Under the pieces are notes generated by a model. That model did no database searches. It had not been told where the DNA came from and saw only the letters and a program-made list of their open reading frames with translations. DNA of 64,000 nucleotides, from positions 47,248,619-47,312,618 of the forward strand of contig JASFXZ010000001.1 of NCBI GenBank assembly GCA_032209605.1, given 5' to 3'. The stretch's first letter is position 1. Every line of letters begins with the position of its first letter. Origin of the DNA: Mactromeris polynyma. Taxonomy: Eukaryota > Mollusca > Bivalvia > Venerida > Mactridae. Of the stretch, positions 47,601-56,820 are shown one piece after another. The position numbers were made by a program, and so were the translations under genes.

Positions 47601-48973
47601 CAAAGCTTTTGACAAAGTAGATCACCACAAGCTGATCCATAAGTTGTCGCAGCTTGGGGTTCACACTGAGGCGAACACCTGGATAAAATCATTCCTAGAC
47701 AACAGGTCACAACGAGTGGCAGTGGAGGGCCATATGTCAGATGAACTCCCTGTCCTATCCGGGGTCCCTCAAGGCTCTGTCCTTGGCCCATGCCTATTCC
47801 TAACCTACATTAATGACCTACCGGACAGTATTAAAAGTAAAGCCCGATTATTTGCTGACGACACAATAGTATATCTGACAATCAAATCTCAACAAGACTG
47901 TGCTTCCCTACAAAATGACCTCTACAGACTTGAACAGTGGGAACGTGATTGGGCCATGCAATTTAATCCTGACAAGTGCGAGATCCTAAGGATATCTCGT
48001 AAAAGGTCTCCGATCATCCATCCGTACACCCTCCATAACACCGTTCTAAAAACAACTGAAAATGCCAAGTATCTCGGTGTCACTATCACGAGAGATCTAA
48101 GCTGGTCCAATCACATCAACAACGTCGTCTCAAAATCAAAAAATTCCCTTAGATTCATCAAAAGAAACGTTAAGACAAACAACAGACAAGTCAAAGAGAC
48201 AGCCTACCAGACATACGTACGTCCACAACTTGAGTACTGCTCAGTTGTGTGGCACCCTTGGCAAATACACCTTACAAATAAGCTAGAAAGCGTTCAAAGA
48301 TCAGCAGCCCGCTATGTCCTTAATGATTACTCGCCCTACAGCAGTGTCACATCTATGCTCAACTCTCTCCAATGGAACACTCTATCCTACCGCAGAATTC
48401 ATACTTCCCTCATTGTACTTTACAAAATCCACCATCAACTAATATATGTAGACCACAATCATCTTATACCCACCAGAAATCTGAACTTCTTAATCCCTCA
48501 GTCCCGAACCCAGTACCACATGAACTCATTTTTCCCACGGACAGTAAGGTACTGGAACAGCCTTCCCCACCTGGTCAAATCTAGCCCAAGCCTCGATGCA
48601 TTCAAGGAGGGACTGGGCTCGGTCAACTTCTAGACTGACGATGACGCTTTTATCAATTTTTAAAAATTAACCATTGCACACTGTATACTTTCTCTGATTT
48701 TACTCTTGTACTTGTACTATATCTTTTAAGATGCACCTAATTATTTAATTACTAACACTGCTTTCCAGACAAGCGCAACTTCCAATAATATTCATTTATG
48801 AATGCTCGGGATAAAAACTTAGATGTAGATGTACCATATAATATTAATGAATACCTTTTCAAGTCAACTTTTAGTAATAATCTCACTATGTCAGTATGTT
48901 GCTCAAGGAAAAGTAGTTCTGTGAATGGATTATATGGTTGGTGTTCTTGAATCTCATCAACAACAATATCCTT
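35607..48973 (-). CDS. WDR41: WD repeat-containing protein 41 (WDR41), lacking only the first coding exon
   Basis: Minus-strand exons: 48973-48855, 44976-44805, 44285-44223, 43445-43334, 42398-42333, 42006-41905, 40498-40341, 39742-39618, 38117-37968, 37397-37319, 36658-36590 and a probable last exon 35678-35607. All join in phase with GT/AG sites and give about 428 codons; human WDR41 has 459. Diagnostic matches to WDR41 in order: PYNPFTELLFLEQHTDIVR, AADDNLAVVWDVQFGYKL with LSGHTRPIT, GSSDKQIRIWNLDTGDCR, CSGGETLCLWN, RLPPHREPIKCLLSI, FASASLDGTIKLW, FLVAAIGSGFCIYD, TAVDGSIRLW, SLVGECLAHSGSVQ and CDDDGLVIVWK. These are WD40 blades of a single propeller. In animals WDR41 binds C9orf72-SMCR8 and tethers that GAP complex to lysosomes through PQLC2. 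The start codon exon was not found; it should lie right of 48973. The large 3.9-kb intron holds an antisense LINE. Confidence 0.9.
36309..36476. mobile_element. pogo-like MITE, family 2
   Basis: TA-bounded segment with imperfect inverted ends, CAGTTGGATCGTGTTTATCC on the left and (read inverted) CAGTCAGACCTCATTTATTC on the right. Lies in the last WDR41 intron. A related element lies at 44573-44803. Confidence 0.5.
36854..36918. mobile_element. pogo-like MITE, family 1 (shortened copy)
   Basis: Reads CGCAAAACCTCACTGAC ... GGTCTTATTACTGAGGTTTCACTGTA, the ends of the 11901-12103 family with most of the interior missing. In a WDR41 intron. Confidence 0.55.
37735..37812 (-). repeat. tRNA-like SINE head
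   Basis: The minus strand shows a B box (TTGGGTTCAAATCCC) preceded by GACTTCGGGTCTGAAGGTC, a tRNA anticodon-arm-like stretch. Too degenerate for a tRNA gene. In a WDR41 intron. Confidence 0.4.
39895..40245. repeat. Dispersed repeat, tandemly duplicated within itself
   Basis: Two diverged passages of the same text, around 39930-40020 (TCAAGACAAACATTCTAACCAA, GTGTTCACAAG) and 40088-40160 (TCAAGTCAAACATTCTGACCAA, GTGTTCACAAGG), ending in GGTGAGCTAAA. No coding capacity. In a WDR41 intron. Confidence 0.5.
41157..41337. mobile_element. pogo-like MITE, family 1
   Basis: TA...TA bounded, ends CAGTAAAATCTCACTTAAAG and (right) CTTATTATTGAGGTTTTACTG. Interior repeats the words CCACAATTTTCAAGT twice. 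In a WDR41 intron. Confidence 0.75.
41530..41670 (+). pseudogene. C-terminal remnant of a LINE ORF
   Basis: Plus-strand frame TWRRTVTAELKELG, YTWGQAQYMAKDREKWRQF, VVALCPTGDEEDK and stop. This is the C-terminal tail typical of endonuclease/reverse-transcriptase ORFs common in mollusc genomes; no RT core remains. It is a different LINE lineage from the intact copy at 45472. In a WDR41 intron, antisense. Confidence 0.75.
43873..44025. mobile_element. pogo-like MITE, family 1
   Basis: TA...TA bounded with ends CAGTAAAACCTCAATAACAAG and (right) GTGAGGTTTTACTG. In the WDR41 intron between 44223 and 43445. Confidence 0.75.
44321..44459. mobile_element. Short element with TTATGCCCCCCT ends
   Basis: Inverted ends TTATGCCCCCCTG / AGGGGGGCATAA, with GACCGACCGAC inside. 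A shorter relative of 18943-19451. In a WDR41 intron, about 35 bases from the exon at 44285. Confidence 0.65.
44573..44803. mobile_element. MITE whose right end forms a WDR41 splice donor
   Basis: Left end CAGTCGAACCTCGTTCATTC (family 2 type), right end GAGCTTTTACTG|TA. On the minus strand the WDR41 exon ends AAGG| at 44805 and the intron begins GTACAGTAAAAGC, so the TA target site plus the inverted end supply the intron from its second base on. The two ends match only loosely, so the left boundary is uncertain. Confidence 0.5.
45472..48633 (+). CDS. LINE (CR1/L2-like) endonuclease-reverse transcriptase, intact ORF
   Basis: Uninterrupted 1053-codon ORF. Residues 1-47 look like a damaged PHD-type zinc finger (YVECDQWFHTNC ... 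WHCLVC), with the first cysteine pair missing. An AP-endonuclease (EEP) domain follows: VLNINCRSVKNK near 128, TETWLK near 155, GDFNLPDIDW at 265-274, SDHDIV at 338. Then the reverse transcriptase: YRPISLTCIASKMMEHI near 645, DFSKAFDKVDH from 708, GVPQGSVLGP near 765 and the catalytic FADD at 794-797. The C-terminal part (YLGVTITRDLSW, FFPRTVRYWNSLP) is typical of CR1/L2/Jockey-type LINEs. Such proteins copy their own RNA at a nicked target. The ORF is preceded by an in-frame stop at 45460, so the 5' end may be truncated. It lies antisense in a WDR41 intron. Confidence 0.93.
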   Translation: MCDIHNSTLMYVECDQWFHTNCQDIGNDTYDRLSESQYSWHCLVCNSLNYSSSLAVSLDSLSDTNIFNNLATPPRSSSQNQVSESPILQPPPTPSDKIDPPKATSTPKSSQTRNKITIQKSKTGQRISVLNINCRSVKNKIPDLHQVINQTKPDVICCTETWLKPEINTSEIFPDSLNYNVYRDDRTHSQGGGVLIAVTKTLLSQEQPDLKTNCNLCWTKVTIPGVRSIFIGSYYKPHEDDTESLTELWSSIKKIPKNSIIWLLGDFNLPDIDWTNESLKTNCKFKLMYEDFLENLVNLNLEQMVKTPTRNSNILDLFLTNLPSLVQSVKTLPSLANSDHDIVFHELKVNPGRKLQTKRELPCYKRANWSQMKKDMTEFQDTFMDTDYTNPDIAWTDFKNKLTSLCNKHIPTKPTKTRRDLPWITPLIIRLTRQRDKLYKKIKKCSADRKLQSQYKAIKSTIQKQIRISYWKYLETVIFEGDSQPGRNKKFYSFIKHSNNENFGVSPLKSEGITHTDPVDKANILNRQFESVFSKPQPLSLKKICSSLIKPKSPAMDPINITVQGVDKLLCSLSPNKASGPDQISPRVLKELHTELAPILCKIFQLSLSTGIVPSDWKTATIAPVFKKGARSKPSNYRPISLTCIASKMMEHIITSNLMRHFDKHQLLTPLQHGFRSNRSCETQLTSFCTEAYDSLEKGQQTDVAVMDFSKAFDKVDHHKLIHKLSQLGVHTEANTWIKSFLDNRSQRVAVEGHMSDELPVLSGVPQGSVLGPCLFLTYINDLPDSIKSKARLFADDTIVYLTIKSQQDCASLQNDLYRLEQWERDWAMQFNPDKCEILRISRKRSPIIHPYTLHNTVLKTTENAKYLGVTITRDLSWSNHINNVVSKSKNSLRFIKRNVKTNNRQVKETAYQTYVRPQLEYCSVVWHPWQIHLTNKLESVQRSAARYVLNDYSPYSSVTSMLNSLQWNTLSYRRIHTSLIVLYKIHHQLIYVDHNHLIPTRNLNFLIPQSRTQYHMNSFFPRTVRYWNSLPHLVKSSPSLDAFKEGLGSVNF
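45472..48833 (+). mobile_element. CR1/L2-like non-LTR retrotransposon
   Basis: ORF plus about 200 bp of 3' UTR ending in a short tail TAGATGTAGATGTA rather than poly-A, as in CR1/L2-related clades. The intact ORF suggests a recent insertion. The left boundary is not resolved and no clear target-site duplication was found by eye. Confidence 0.8.
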
Positions 48974-49689
48974 CTAAAACAAGAATGTGTACATATCTGA
49001 TTACAACACATTGATGCAGATTTTTAACATATAGAGTGCCCCCATAACCACCACTAAACCCTTATCATCTGGAAAAAGCCCATGTATAATACTGTATATA
49101 GAAATTATTTAGTCAATCAAATTGTGTGCATATTAAAGTCTACTGCAATCCTACCTTCCATGTATCAGTTGTGATTTATAATCACAAAGACTAATTGTTT
49201 ATATGTAAGCAAAAATAATTACGAAATTATTTATTGTGCAAAAACATTTTGGACTTTGAATAATCACGATAGCTCCAGACAGTTGTGTACTGTACATTCA
49301 TTTGCAGTGAAAACAACTTGAAGATTAATAATGCACATATTTGCAATGTGTTATCTTCCTATGTGAAGGAACACAGCATACCTGAGAAGACATTCTCTAT
49401 AAGCTGCCACTCACTGTCAGTGACATTTAAAAGCCATCAACCCATTCATGTTGGATTTAACTTGTGTACATTTTGACACACTTTCCTAAATATCGTATTT
49501 TATGTAGTCCTATAAATATGAAATCGCTTTCTGTTGTTTTTTGTTACGATTTTGTTATTTTCTGGCAGTGAGGTCTACACTTGACTATAAATGAAAAATA
49601 TGAAATGAACAAAATAAAATGACAAGTCTTAATATTTGGACTATATTATTAGGCTACGATACCCTAACCACTGCCTGTAGAAAACACAG

Positions 49690-49829
49690 CCCTGCGTTTA
49701 GTTACGGCTAACAGTCGCAAATGTTTTGTATTTGTATCCCTTGCCCACCGTATCACAGTGGCTGCACACGGGAACCAAATTGCAAAACGTTACGAAACGG
49801 TAGCCTCAAATACCTTAACTGACGCAGGT
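49690..49829. mobile_element. 140-bp hairpin MITE (copy 1, degenerate)
   Basis: CCCTGCGTTTAGTTACGGCTA on the left and CCTTAACTGACGCAGG on the right; interior GCACACGGGAACCAAATTGC identical to the copy at 50255-50394. Between WDR41 and the TIR duplication. Confidence 0.7.
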
Positions 49830-50254
49830 CTTTTATTTACCAATTTTCCATTGTTGCCCTTGTCCGAACTCCAAAGTCTTTTGAAAACAGACATTGTCTT
49901 GTGTCATGACAGAACAGCATACATTACAGTAATAGTGTGCAGTTCGGCCCTGGAATAAAAAAAAAACATTAAAACTTAAACAATGTAAAACCACGGACAT
50001 ACAAACACCCGTGGTAAAACAAATCCACTTGTATCCGAAATCGTGCTTCATCCAATTTTACTTATACTTGATATGTATTTGGAAGTTAATAATTCCTGCG
50101 TTAACATCTTTTGACAAATAATAAGATAGATAAGTTAAGCAAAAATAAGTAGTTAAAAGTTCTTTAAGCTGTGCTAGATACCATTAGATATAAACCCACG
50201 ATAAGTCAAATATGTTGTTGTTAATACTGCATTGCGGAAGTGATATTACGCCAG

Positions 50255-50394
50255 CCCTGCGTTCAGTTACGGCTATCAGTGGAAAACGTTTTGTGTTGTA
50301 TTCCCTTCCTAACCATATCACATTGTCTGCACACGGGAACCAAATTGCAAAACGTTTCGAAACGAAGGGCTGATAGCTGTAACTGAACGCAGGG
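50255..50394. mobile_element. 140-bp hairpin MITE (copy 2), absent from the paralogous site
   Basis: 25-bp terminal inverted repeats (CCCTGCGTTCAGTTACGGCT...; 24 of 25 match). The paralogous site in copy 2 of the duplication (58122-58127, TGCCAGGATGTGG) has no insert. CAG flanks both ends here, a possible 3-bp target duplication. Confidence 0.8.
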
Positions 50395-50890
50395 CAGACG
50401 GTGTCAATGTAAATATTCCGATTTCTCGGCACACTATGAAAGTTAGACTGACTGTCATTATACCGAAAGTAAGGATTTTTCTGCGTTTTTATTGGGTTTC
50501 AGTGCTCAATATACTTGTTAATCCCGCATAAATGGTTGTAAATTGAACTTCCCTGCTTATATTTTGTCACCTACGTGATTGATTCGTACTCAGGCATTTT
50601 CGCCCTCTAACTTTTTCATTATTCGTCATCATATGGAAACAATACGAGAGTAATTTTCCTGTTTTAAGTATGCATAAAACTCTAGTACAAGGCAAATAAA
50701 AGCATTGGTTTACTAAACGTGATTAATTCATTTGAATATCAAATTTACTCCCTTGATATGATTCTGGCATGCCGTCATTAATTTGCTCAAAATGAATTTA
50801 ATTCTTATTCACCCTAAGTTTTTAGTAAACTCTTCTGATGAGTGGCCTAAATTTCTAAATGTTCATCCTTCTGAGCATAGAATAACACAG

Positions 50891-51017
50891 AATGACATTT
50901 GACTGTAAAATAAAGTATTAGTTCCTCAATAAATTAGATCTTCAAAATCGTGAAAACTGAAGAAAACAACATAATTTATTGAGGAACTAATACTTTATTT
51001 TACAGTCAAATGTCATT
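50891..51017. repeat. Perfect 45-bp inverted repeat (hairpin)
   Basis: Left arm 50891-50935 and right arm 50973-51017 are exact reverse complements over 45 bases (arms start AATGACATTTGACTG), with a 37-base loop. CAG flanks both ends. Lies in the part of duplication copy 1 that copy 2 lacks. MITE or other foldback insertion is likely. Confidence 0.95.
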
Positions 51018-52068
51018 CAGCTGGTGGTGTTAATGATGCAGACTATTATTTTTATTAAATAAAATGTGAAATGCTGCTTTAAGTCACAACCACTGTATAA
51101 GATTTCATAATTAATCTACAGGTCATAATATATATAGAGTGATGTCATCAATTTTGTGTCTTAACTTAACAGTTTAAAATTATGACATAGTTGATACTGT
51201 ACTTTAAATGTAAACCATACGTTTATATTCCATGTACAATTCCACATACACACTATTCTTATTCCATCTTTAAATTACCTTTTGGATGTCAGAAGTTTTA
51301 CTTTGTGACTGATTATAACTGCGATTGACTTCTGTATCAGCTAGTATGTACCAGGAATCATCTTTACAAGATAACAATATATACTTATTAATGTATTTAT
51401 TTATTTTCATTCTTTTTCAGTAATGCCAGACAATTTTATGTGATATGAAGTAGATGACTTGATTAAAAAGTTCATAACTGTTGTTGATTATTGTGAAATA
51501 TTAATATCATTTCTGTTACGAACGTTACGAATGCCTGTAATCATTCGTAGCATTTTAATTTAAACTTACAAATTCATAGCGTCTGCATGCATACAAAAAT
51601 ATTGATGAAACGCTCTTGCGATAGTAAGAACGTCGTAAGAAAATCTTACGAAAATTTCATGCGTAAACGTTGATAAAATGGGCCAATTATACATAGGTAA
51701 ATTTCAGTGGAATTTGAATTTGTATCCAGTTGCCACCTACATTTAACCAAAGCCATTCATACACTAAACAGAAATATATGGCGGCCCAATTTAGTTGCAG
51801 AAGCAAACATTCTGTTATCATTAATGTAAGAAGTGTATTATTTTTATCATTTATTTTGAAGAGAAAGTGTTACAGTGCATAAAACACAATAAATATACAA
51901 GTTTGAGTTTGGAATCTTGTATCACATCAATATATTTAGATTTATTCTATTTTCAGGATTGTTTATCCATAGATGTACTAGAAGTCACAATTCAGTGTAC
52001 AGAAATTCCACACTATCTGACACTAATTGAATCTTTGGATTGGCTATAAAAGTGTAAATCTCAGTGCC

Positions 52069-52503
52069 ATGGCTGAAAGCAACGAATTTCAGTATGATTT
52101 TTGGGTGTTGTATGAAGAAGATAATGAAGACGATGAAAACTACGCACGTGAGATTGTCGACCACTTAGAAGCAGGAAGACCGTTGAAAGGATTTGTTGAT
52201 TATAGAGATGCACATGTTGGTCATACTTTGTTTAAAAATATGGAGCATGCAATGAAGAACTCGCACTATATATTTCTGTTGATATCGAATTCTTCAATCA
52301 AAAATGGATGGTGGGAGAGACAAACCCATACATCATTGCTTCACCAGATAAATACAAACCGTCAAACCCTTGTGCCAATTTACCTTCCCGGTTTCAACAT
52401 GGACGACATTCCATCATCTTTATCTATTTATCAAGGTGTGAGCTTTGACAGTGCAAACTTCTGGACATCTTTGTTGAGACTGTTTGGACTTGGTAATGCA
52501 TAG
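52069..52503 (+). CDS. TICAM-like single TIR-domain protein, copy 1
   Basis: 144 residues, one TIR domain and nothing else. Motifs seen: YDFWVLYEEDNEDD (strand A and following loop, residues 9-22), GFVDYRDA (strand B, 41-48), HAMKNSHYIFLLISNSS (60-76, helix B and strand C), WWERQTHTSLLHQI (81-94), TLVPIYLPG (strand D area). The order and the xNSxYxFLLI...W...Q..TSLL pattern resemble the TIR of vertebrate TICAM1/TICAM2 (TRIF, TRAM) more than TLR or MyD88 TIRs. Such adaptors signal in innate immunity by TIR-TIR contact; the role here is inferred. The ATG is preferred because the frame upstream meets a stop at 52024. A 3' splice site TATTTTCAG| at 51956 places the CDS in one exon behind a 5' UTR intron. 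The lack of any flanking domain is unusual. Confidence 0.85.
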   Translation: MAESNEFQYDFWVLYEEDNEDDENYAREIVDHLEAGRPLKGFVDYRDAHVGHTLFKNMEHAMKNSHYIFLLISNSSIKNGWWERQTHTSLLHQINTNRQTLVPIYLPGFNMDDIPSSLSIYQGVSFDSANFWTSLLRLFGLGNA

Positions 52504-52705
52504 ATAAACATAATGGACTTAGTCAGTGCCTTATCAATTGTTTGATTCATATTTTACCTCTGCAGATCTTTCGAGGGCATGCACTAATTAAGAGTTAGAT
52601 TGTGGGTCCATGGTAGGGCCATTGCACACTCGGTATTATACCAAGTTATGGTAAAAAATCTAGCGTTTTCTTCATTACACAACCAATTATTTACTTGGTT
52701 AATTC

Positions 52706-53085
52706 TTGGATTGATGCCAAATTGTTGTACATTGATGTTCATTCTTGGATTGATGCCAAATGTTGTACATTGATGTTAATTCTTGGATTGATGCCAAATG
52801 TTGTACATTGATGTTAATTCTTGGATTGATGCCAAATGTTGTACATTGATGTTAATTCTTGGATTGATGCCAAATGTTGTACATTGATGTTAATGCTTGG
52901 ATTGATGCCAAATTGTTGTACATTGATGTTAATTCTTGGATTGATGCCAAATTGTTGTACATTGATGTTAATTCTTGGATTGATGCCAAATTGTTGTACA
53001 TTGATGTTAATTCTTGGATTGATGCCAAATTGTTGTACATTGATGTTAATTCTTGGATTGATGCCAAATTGATGTACATTGATGT
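52706..53085. repeat. 38/39-bp minisatellite after TIR copy 1, about 10 copies
   Basis: Unit TTGTACATTGATGTTAATTC plus TTGGATTGATGCCAAATTG; copies vary between 38 and 39 bp by one T (AAATG/AAATTG), the 38-bp type in the left half. It starts about 200 bp after the TIR stop and may fall in its 3' UTR. The duplicate array is at 59797-60240. Confidence 0.95.
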
Positions 53086-53089
53086 TTTC

Positions 53090-54456
53090 CATTCCTTCTC
53101 ATCTTGGGAAAGAACTCACTGCTCAACTTTCCGTGATTGTACAGTATTAAAATAGTTTCAATTTAAAAATTGAAATTTTCATTCTAACTTTTAAAATTCC
53201 ACAGGCTAAATCCAAGTCTTAACTCTACAATCTATCTGAGCCGAAGCTGTTTAACATTTCCCAGTTTGCATTTATATAAGGTTTAGAATAATATTTTGAC
53301 AATTAGGCATCATTAAGTTTCAGTGACAAACATTCCAATGCATAATTGTCAGTGCACAATACCAATTTATTTTTAAAAGAAGTTAAATAAGTGGTTATAA
53401 ATGGTTATTAATTAAACGTGGCCACCATCTACAGAAAGGTACGGCATTCAGTGTAGATATTCATCAACGAACGACTTGACTGTGGTAATTAGAAAACTGT
53501 TTACTTTTATTGAAATTATATGTTTTAAAGATGGTGATCTAGCCAGTACAAGCACTGGATCATTGAAGTTTTCTACAGTCACGCAATTTTGGCAAATAAT
53601 TATACATTTTCTTCTAACGTTCAGGAAAACATTTAAAAAGTTGTTCTCGAATGATAGGCTAAAGTGTAGTATAACATGGCGAATCTCATTACAACGAGGA
53701 ACTTTAATGATCTGGCGCTCGTACTGGCTACATCGATATTTTATTTAAGTATAATTTCATTACAAATAAACAGGTTTTCTGAACACACTCCATCATTTGT
53801 TTAAAAATATTGGTATTAAATGTCATAAATACCATACCTATCGGTAGACGGCAGCCATGGTGTAATTAACAAAAGTAATAAACACATGTACATAATTGAT
53901 ATTGCATAAGTACAACAAAAGATCTGACAATGATGGAAGTACAAACAGTAGTTTCATTCAACGCTTTATTGAGCACATGTTTGTCATACTACTTTAGCTC
54001 ATTTGCATAATATATCTCTGCTCAATTATGATGTACAGTGGACTTTCAATGGCTCGAACTCATCGGGACTTGCGAAATAAGTTCAAGTAAGGAGTAGTTA
54101 CCGTTAACCAAAGTTGCGTTCAATGTAAGATTTTTAATATGCAATATGTACACAAGTACACAAGTATTCATATAAACAAGCAGGAAAATGACGTCAAAGT
54201 AATTCCAAAAATTCAAATATATAAACATTACACATTGTATAAATTGTAAGAAAATAAAAATAAATAAACAATTTCACCGTATGAATCTTTACATTATGTA
54301 CCAGCATTTTCAATCTATTGTTTTCTTATCTTATGTAATAGCATACCATATGGTGGATAGTGGTTATAGCACTTATATACGTTGTATTATTATTTTTGAC
54401 TAATTCACTAGTGACATAACCACATGCATGTGTCACGTCACAACGTATCCAGTATG
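53090..54456. other. Duplicated non-coding DNA after TIR copy 1
   Basis: Closely similar to 60245-61587, with small indels. No exon recognised. At 54034 a single pogo-like end (TACAGTGGACTTTCAATGG then CTCGAACTC) is present in both copies, so it predates the duplication. Confidence 0.6.
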
Positions 54457-56820
54457 ACATGGATGCGTTCCAATGATGTTTTCATCGTTAAATCTTTATT
54501 TTGTACGAAGTGTGACATTTTGTTTCATTGAAAATTATTTTCTTATTAATTTAGATATGATCTGTGATATAATCATTAGAAAAATTAAAATAAAATTGTC
54601 GGAACTATTTTTTGTTGAGTCACCTTTTACGATAGACTGAATAACACAAGCCATACTTTGCATATAGGAGGTCATGGTAATGTTTCTGCTGTTATGTCAT
54701 CAATAGAATCTTACATTAGTGTTCATTTCTATTGAATTTATTAAACTTTTCATCTTAAAACGAGGCTGAGTTATTGTCAGTTTGAGCTGGACCTTTATTG
54801 GTCCCAGGTTTTTGATGACAAGTTTAATAAATTCAATAACAAAATGAATGACCTCTCATGTGAGATCCTCTATTTATTTCCACTGTTTATACTTGTTCTC
54901 GAGTGTATTTGAGCGCTGCTATGGGATTTACAACCTCTTCTGTCAGTGTCGTCATAAAACGCACCATGTGATGTCACTTTTTGCAAGCAGGAAACAATTT
55001 GGTAACTTCGTTTTCAGTTTGTTTGTTTGTTCCGTCGGGTTTAACGCCGTTTCTCAATGATATTTCAGTTATATAAACGGCGGCCGGTTCACCTAACCAG
55101 TTTTTCTTGGACTGAATTCTAACCAGTACTAACTTACCCTTCCACAAGGAGCCGGCAACTTCTCCACATGTGGAGGAAAATCGACATTTTGTCAAATTTT
55201 CAGTTTGCTATATGGGGCAAATATTGCTTACTGTCAGTATATGGTGACGTCACATGTGACATATTCTGGAAATGTCTTCACTTAAAAAAGAGGTTGGACA
55301 TCGTACAGCGGCACTCATTGCTGTTTTCATTTGTTAGTACAAGTTAAATAACAAAACCTGACATTACATGTATATAAGTGTAGTTCTTACCACTTCCTTG
55401 AAATCCACATTAGGTCAGGTACGAGTAATGAAACAATTATTTCATGATTAATTCGAAACTGTTGTCCCTGGGAGTCGGGGATGACATTCTGAACCCAACG
55501 GCCTCAGGCAACAGTTCAGATGTCATTCTCTCCACCCCACGACAACAGTATTGACTGTTCACAAATAAACATGAACTAACTGTATACTGCTGGCCAGTTA
55601 CTGTATGTTATTTAAATCACTCTGTGTACTCCCCAGGGGAGCTGGATGATATTTGCTGGTTGGACAAAACCCTTCACACACTGAACTGGTACATAATGCT
55701 ATTTATATGATTTTTTTGCATTTTTGTAAGATCAGTATATGCCTTAAGTACATAAATGACATTCATAATTCAAAAAAGTAATATGAATATATATATTGAT
55801 TTAGTTCATAGATTGTTCACCCCCTCCCCCCCCCCCCCACACTCGATGGGAGAGGTTTTGTCAGTTTAAGTTATGGGAGGGGTTTTATTACTTGAAATAT
55901 TCACAGAAGGGGTTTTGTCCTTAGCAATAGTAAATGGAATGAGGTTAGTGCGGGAGAGGATTCTTCTATCATTTGTTACCCGTCATTAATTTGTGACAAA
56001 CCTGATTGTATATAGATTTTGAATGAGTCAATACTACAACTGGGGGATGAAAGGTTTCTTCAATATATATATGCTTGCATATCAACCAAACAATTATTTC
56101 CCTTCACCTTTTTATGAAAATAAACGAAAACATAGTTTTGTTGTTGTATTTTTTATTTGATTTGGTTTGGCTACTTGATTGTAGATCTATGGTGTAATAA
56201 TTAAAGATCAGTTTAAACCAATATTTATAGATTATGCGGCTATTGAGACTCGGCTTATACCACAGGAGAGTGTCACGAGTTCTCTCCCTTTATCCATTCT
56301 ATAGTATATGTATACATAGTATACTATATAGAAGGGGAAAGGGGAGAGAACTCTAGATGTGATAAAGGGAAAGAACTGGTGAAATACAAGGGTGCATAGG
56401 AAACTTATACAGGATGTTCTTCCCAGGCACCAACCAAAAACTTGATCACTCTGGCATGAAAAAGGGGTCGCAAGTGGGGATACGAAAAAAGTCATTACGG
56501 GCTGACATATTCGAGATAAATATTTTGTTAGACTGTTATCAGTAATAATAAGTTAATATAAACAATTTGTCATCTGTACAAATAAAAATTGATTGACACA
56601 CTCACGTAAGAATTAAATAGTACTAACAGTATATGTTAGAATTTGCTAACTTTTAAAATTCTTTAAAAATATAATATATTAATAAGATAAGCACTTCCAA
56701 CAGGTACGTGCTAAATTTGTTAAAGCTATTAGAATAACAGAAAAACATATCTCTAAAATGGTTCAACTTTGTAAATATTTTTTACTTTAAAAGTTGTGAG
56801 CATTTTTGTATGAGAGAGAT
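54457..56820. other. Spacer between the TIR duplicates
   Basis: No supported gene. Holds a hairpin at 54731-54837 (18-bp arms ATTGAATTTATTAAACTT), a SINE piece at 55021-55195, a C-run at 55819-55839 and an imperfect hairpin at about 56278-56354. The rest is unrecognised. Confidence 0.5.
55021..55195 (-). repeat. SINE (shared-body family, copy 3, 5'-truncated)
   Basis: Contains the family tail and body on the complementary strand: GGTTTAACGCCGTTTCTCAA, CTAACCAGTTTTTCTTGGAC, ACCAGTACTAACTTACCC, TGTGGAGGA. The tRNA-like head present in the 28655-28895 copy is missing, so it is a 5'-truncated insertion. Confidence 0.7.

Larger units (their letters stand above)
50229..54456 (+). repeat. Segmental duplication, copy 1 (with TIR gene)
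   Basis: Collinear with 58094-61587. Left edge at GCATTGCGGAAGTGATATTA, right edge at ACAACGTATCCAGTATG, with no similarity outside. It includes upstream sequence, the TIR gene, the downstream minisatellite and about 1.4 kb beyond. Copy 1 is longer by about 730 bp because of a MITE at 50255 and unrelated DNA at about 50855-51680 that includes a perfect hairpin. Confidence 0.9.

Noticed and set aside
52045..52052. TATAAAAG as a TATA box for TIR copy 1
   Set aside because: It is only 17 bases from the ATG, so transcription would start within the coding sequence; it also lies inside the exon after the 3' splice site.
52027..52068. Longer TIR protein starting at a TTG (14 extra residues)
   Set aside because: Non-ATG start just after a stop; the ATG at 52069 begins the family-like sequence and is kept in both copies.
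55819..55839. C-run as a G-quadruplex regulatory element
   Set aside because: It is a near-uninterrupted homopolymer with no nearby gene; composition alone is not evidence of function.
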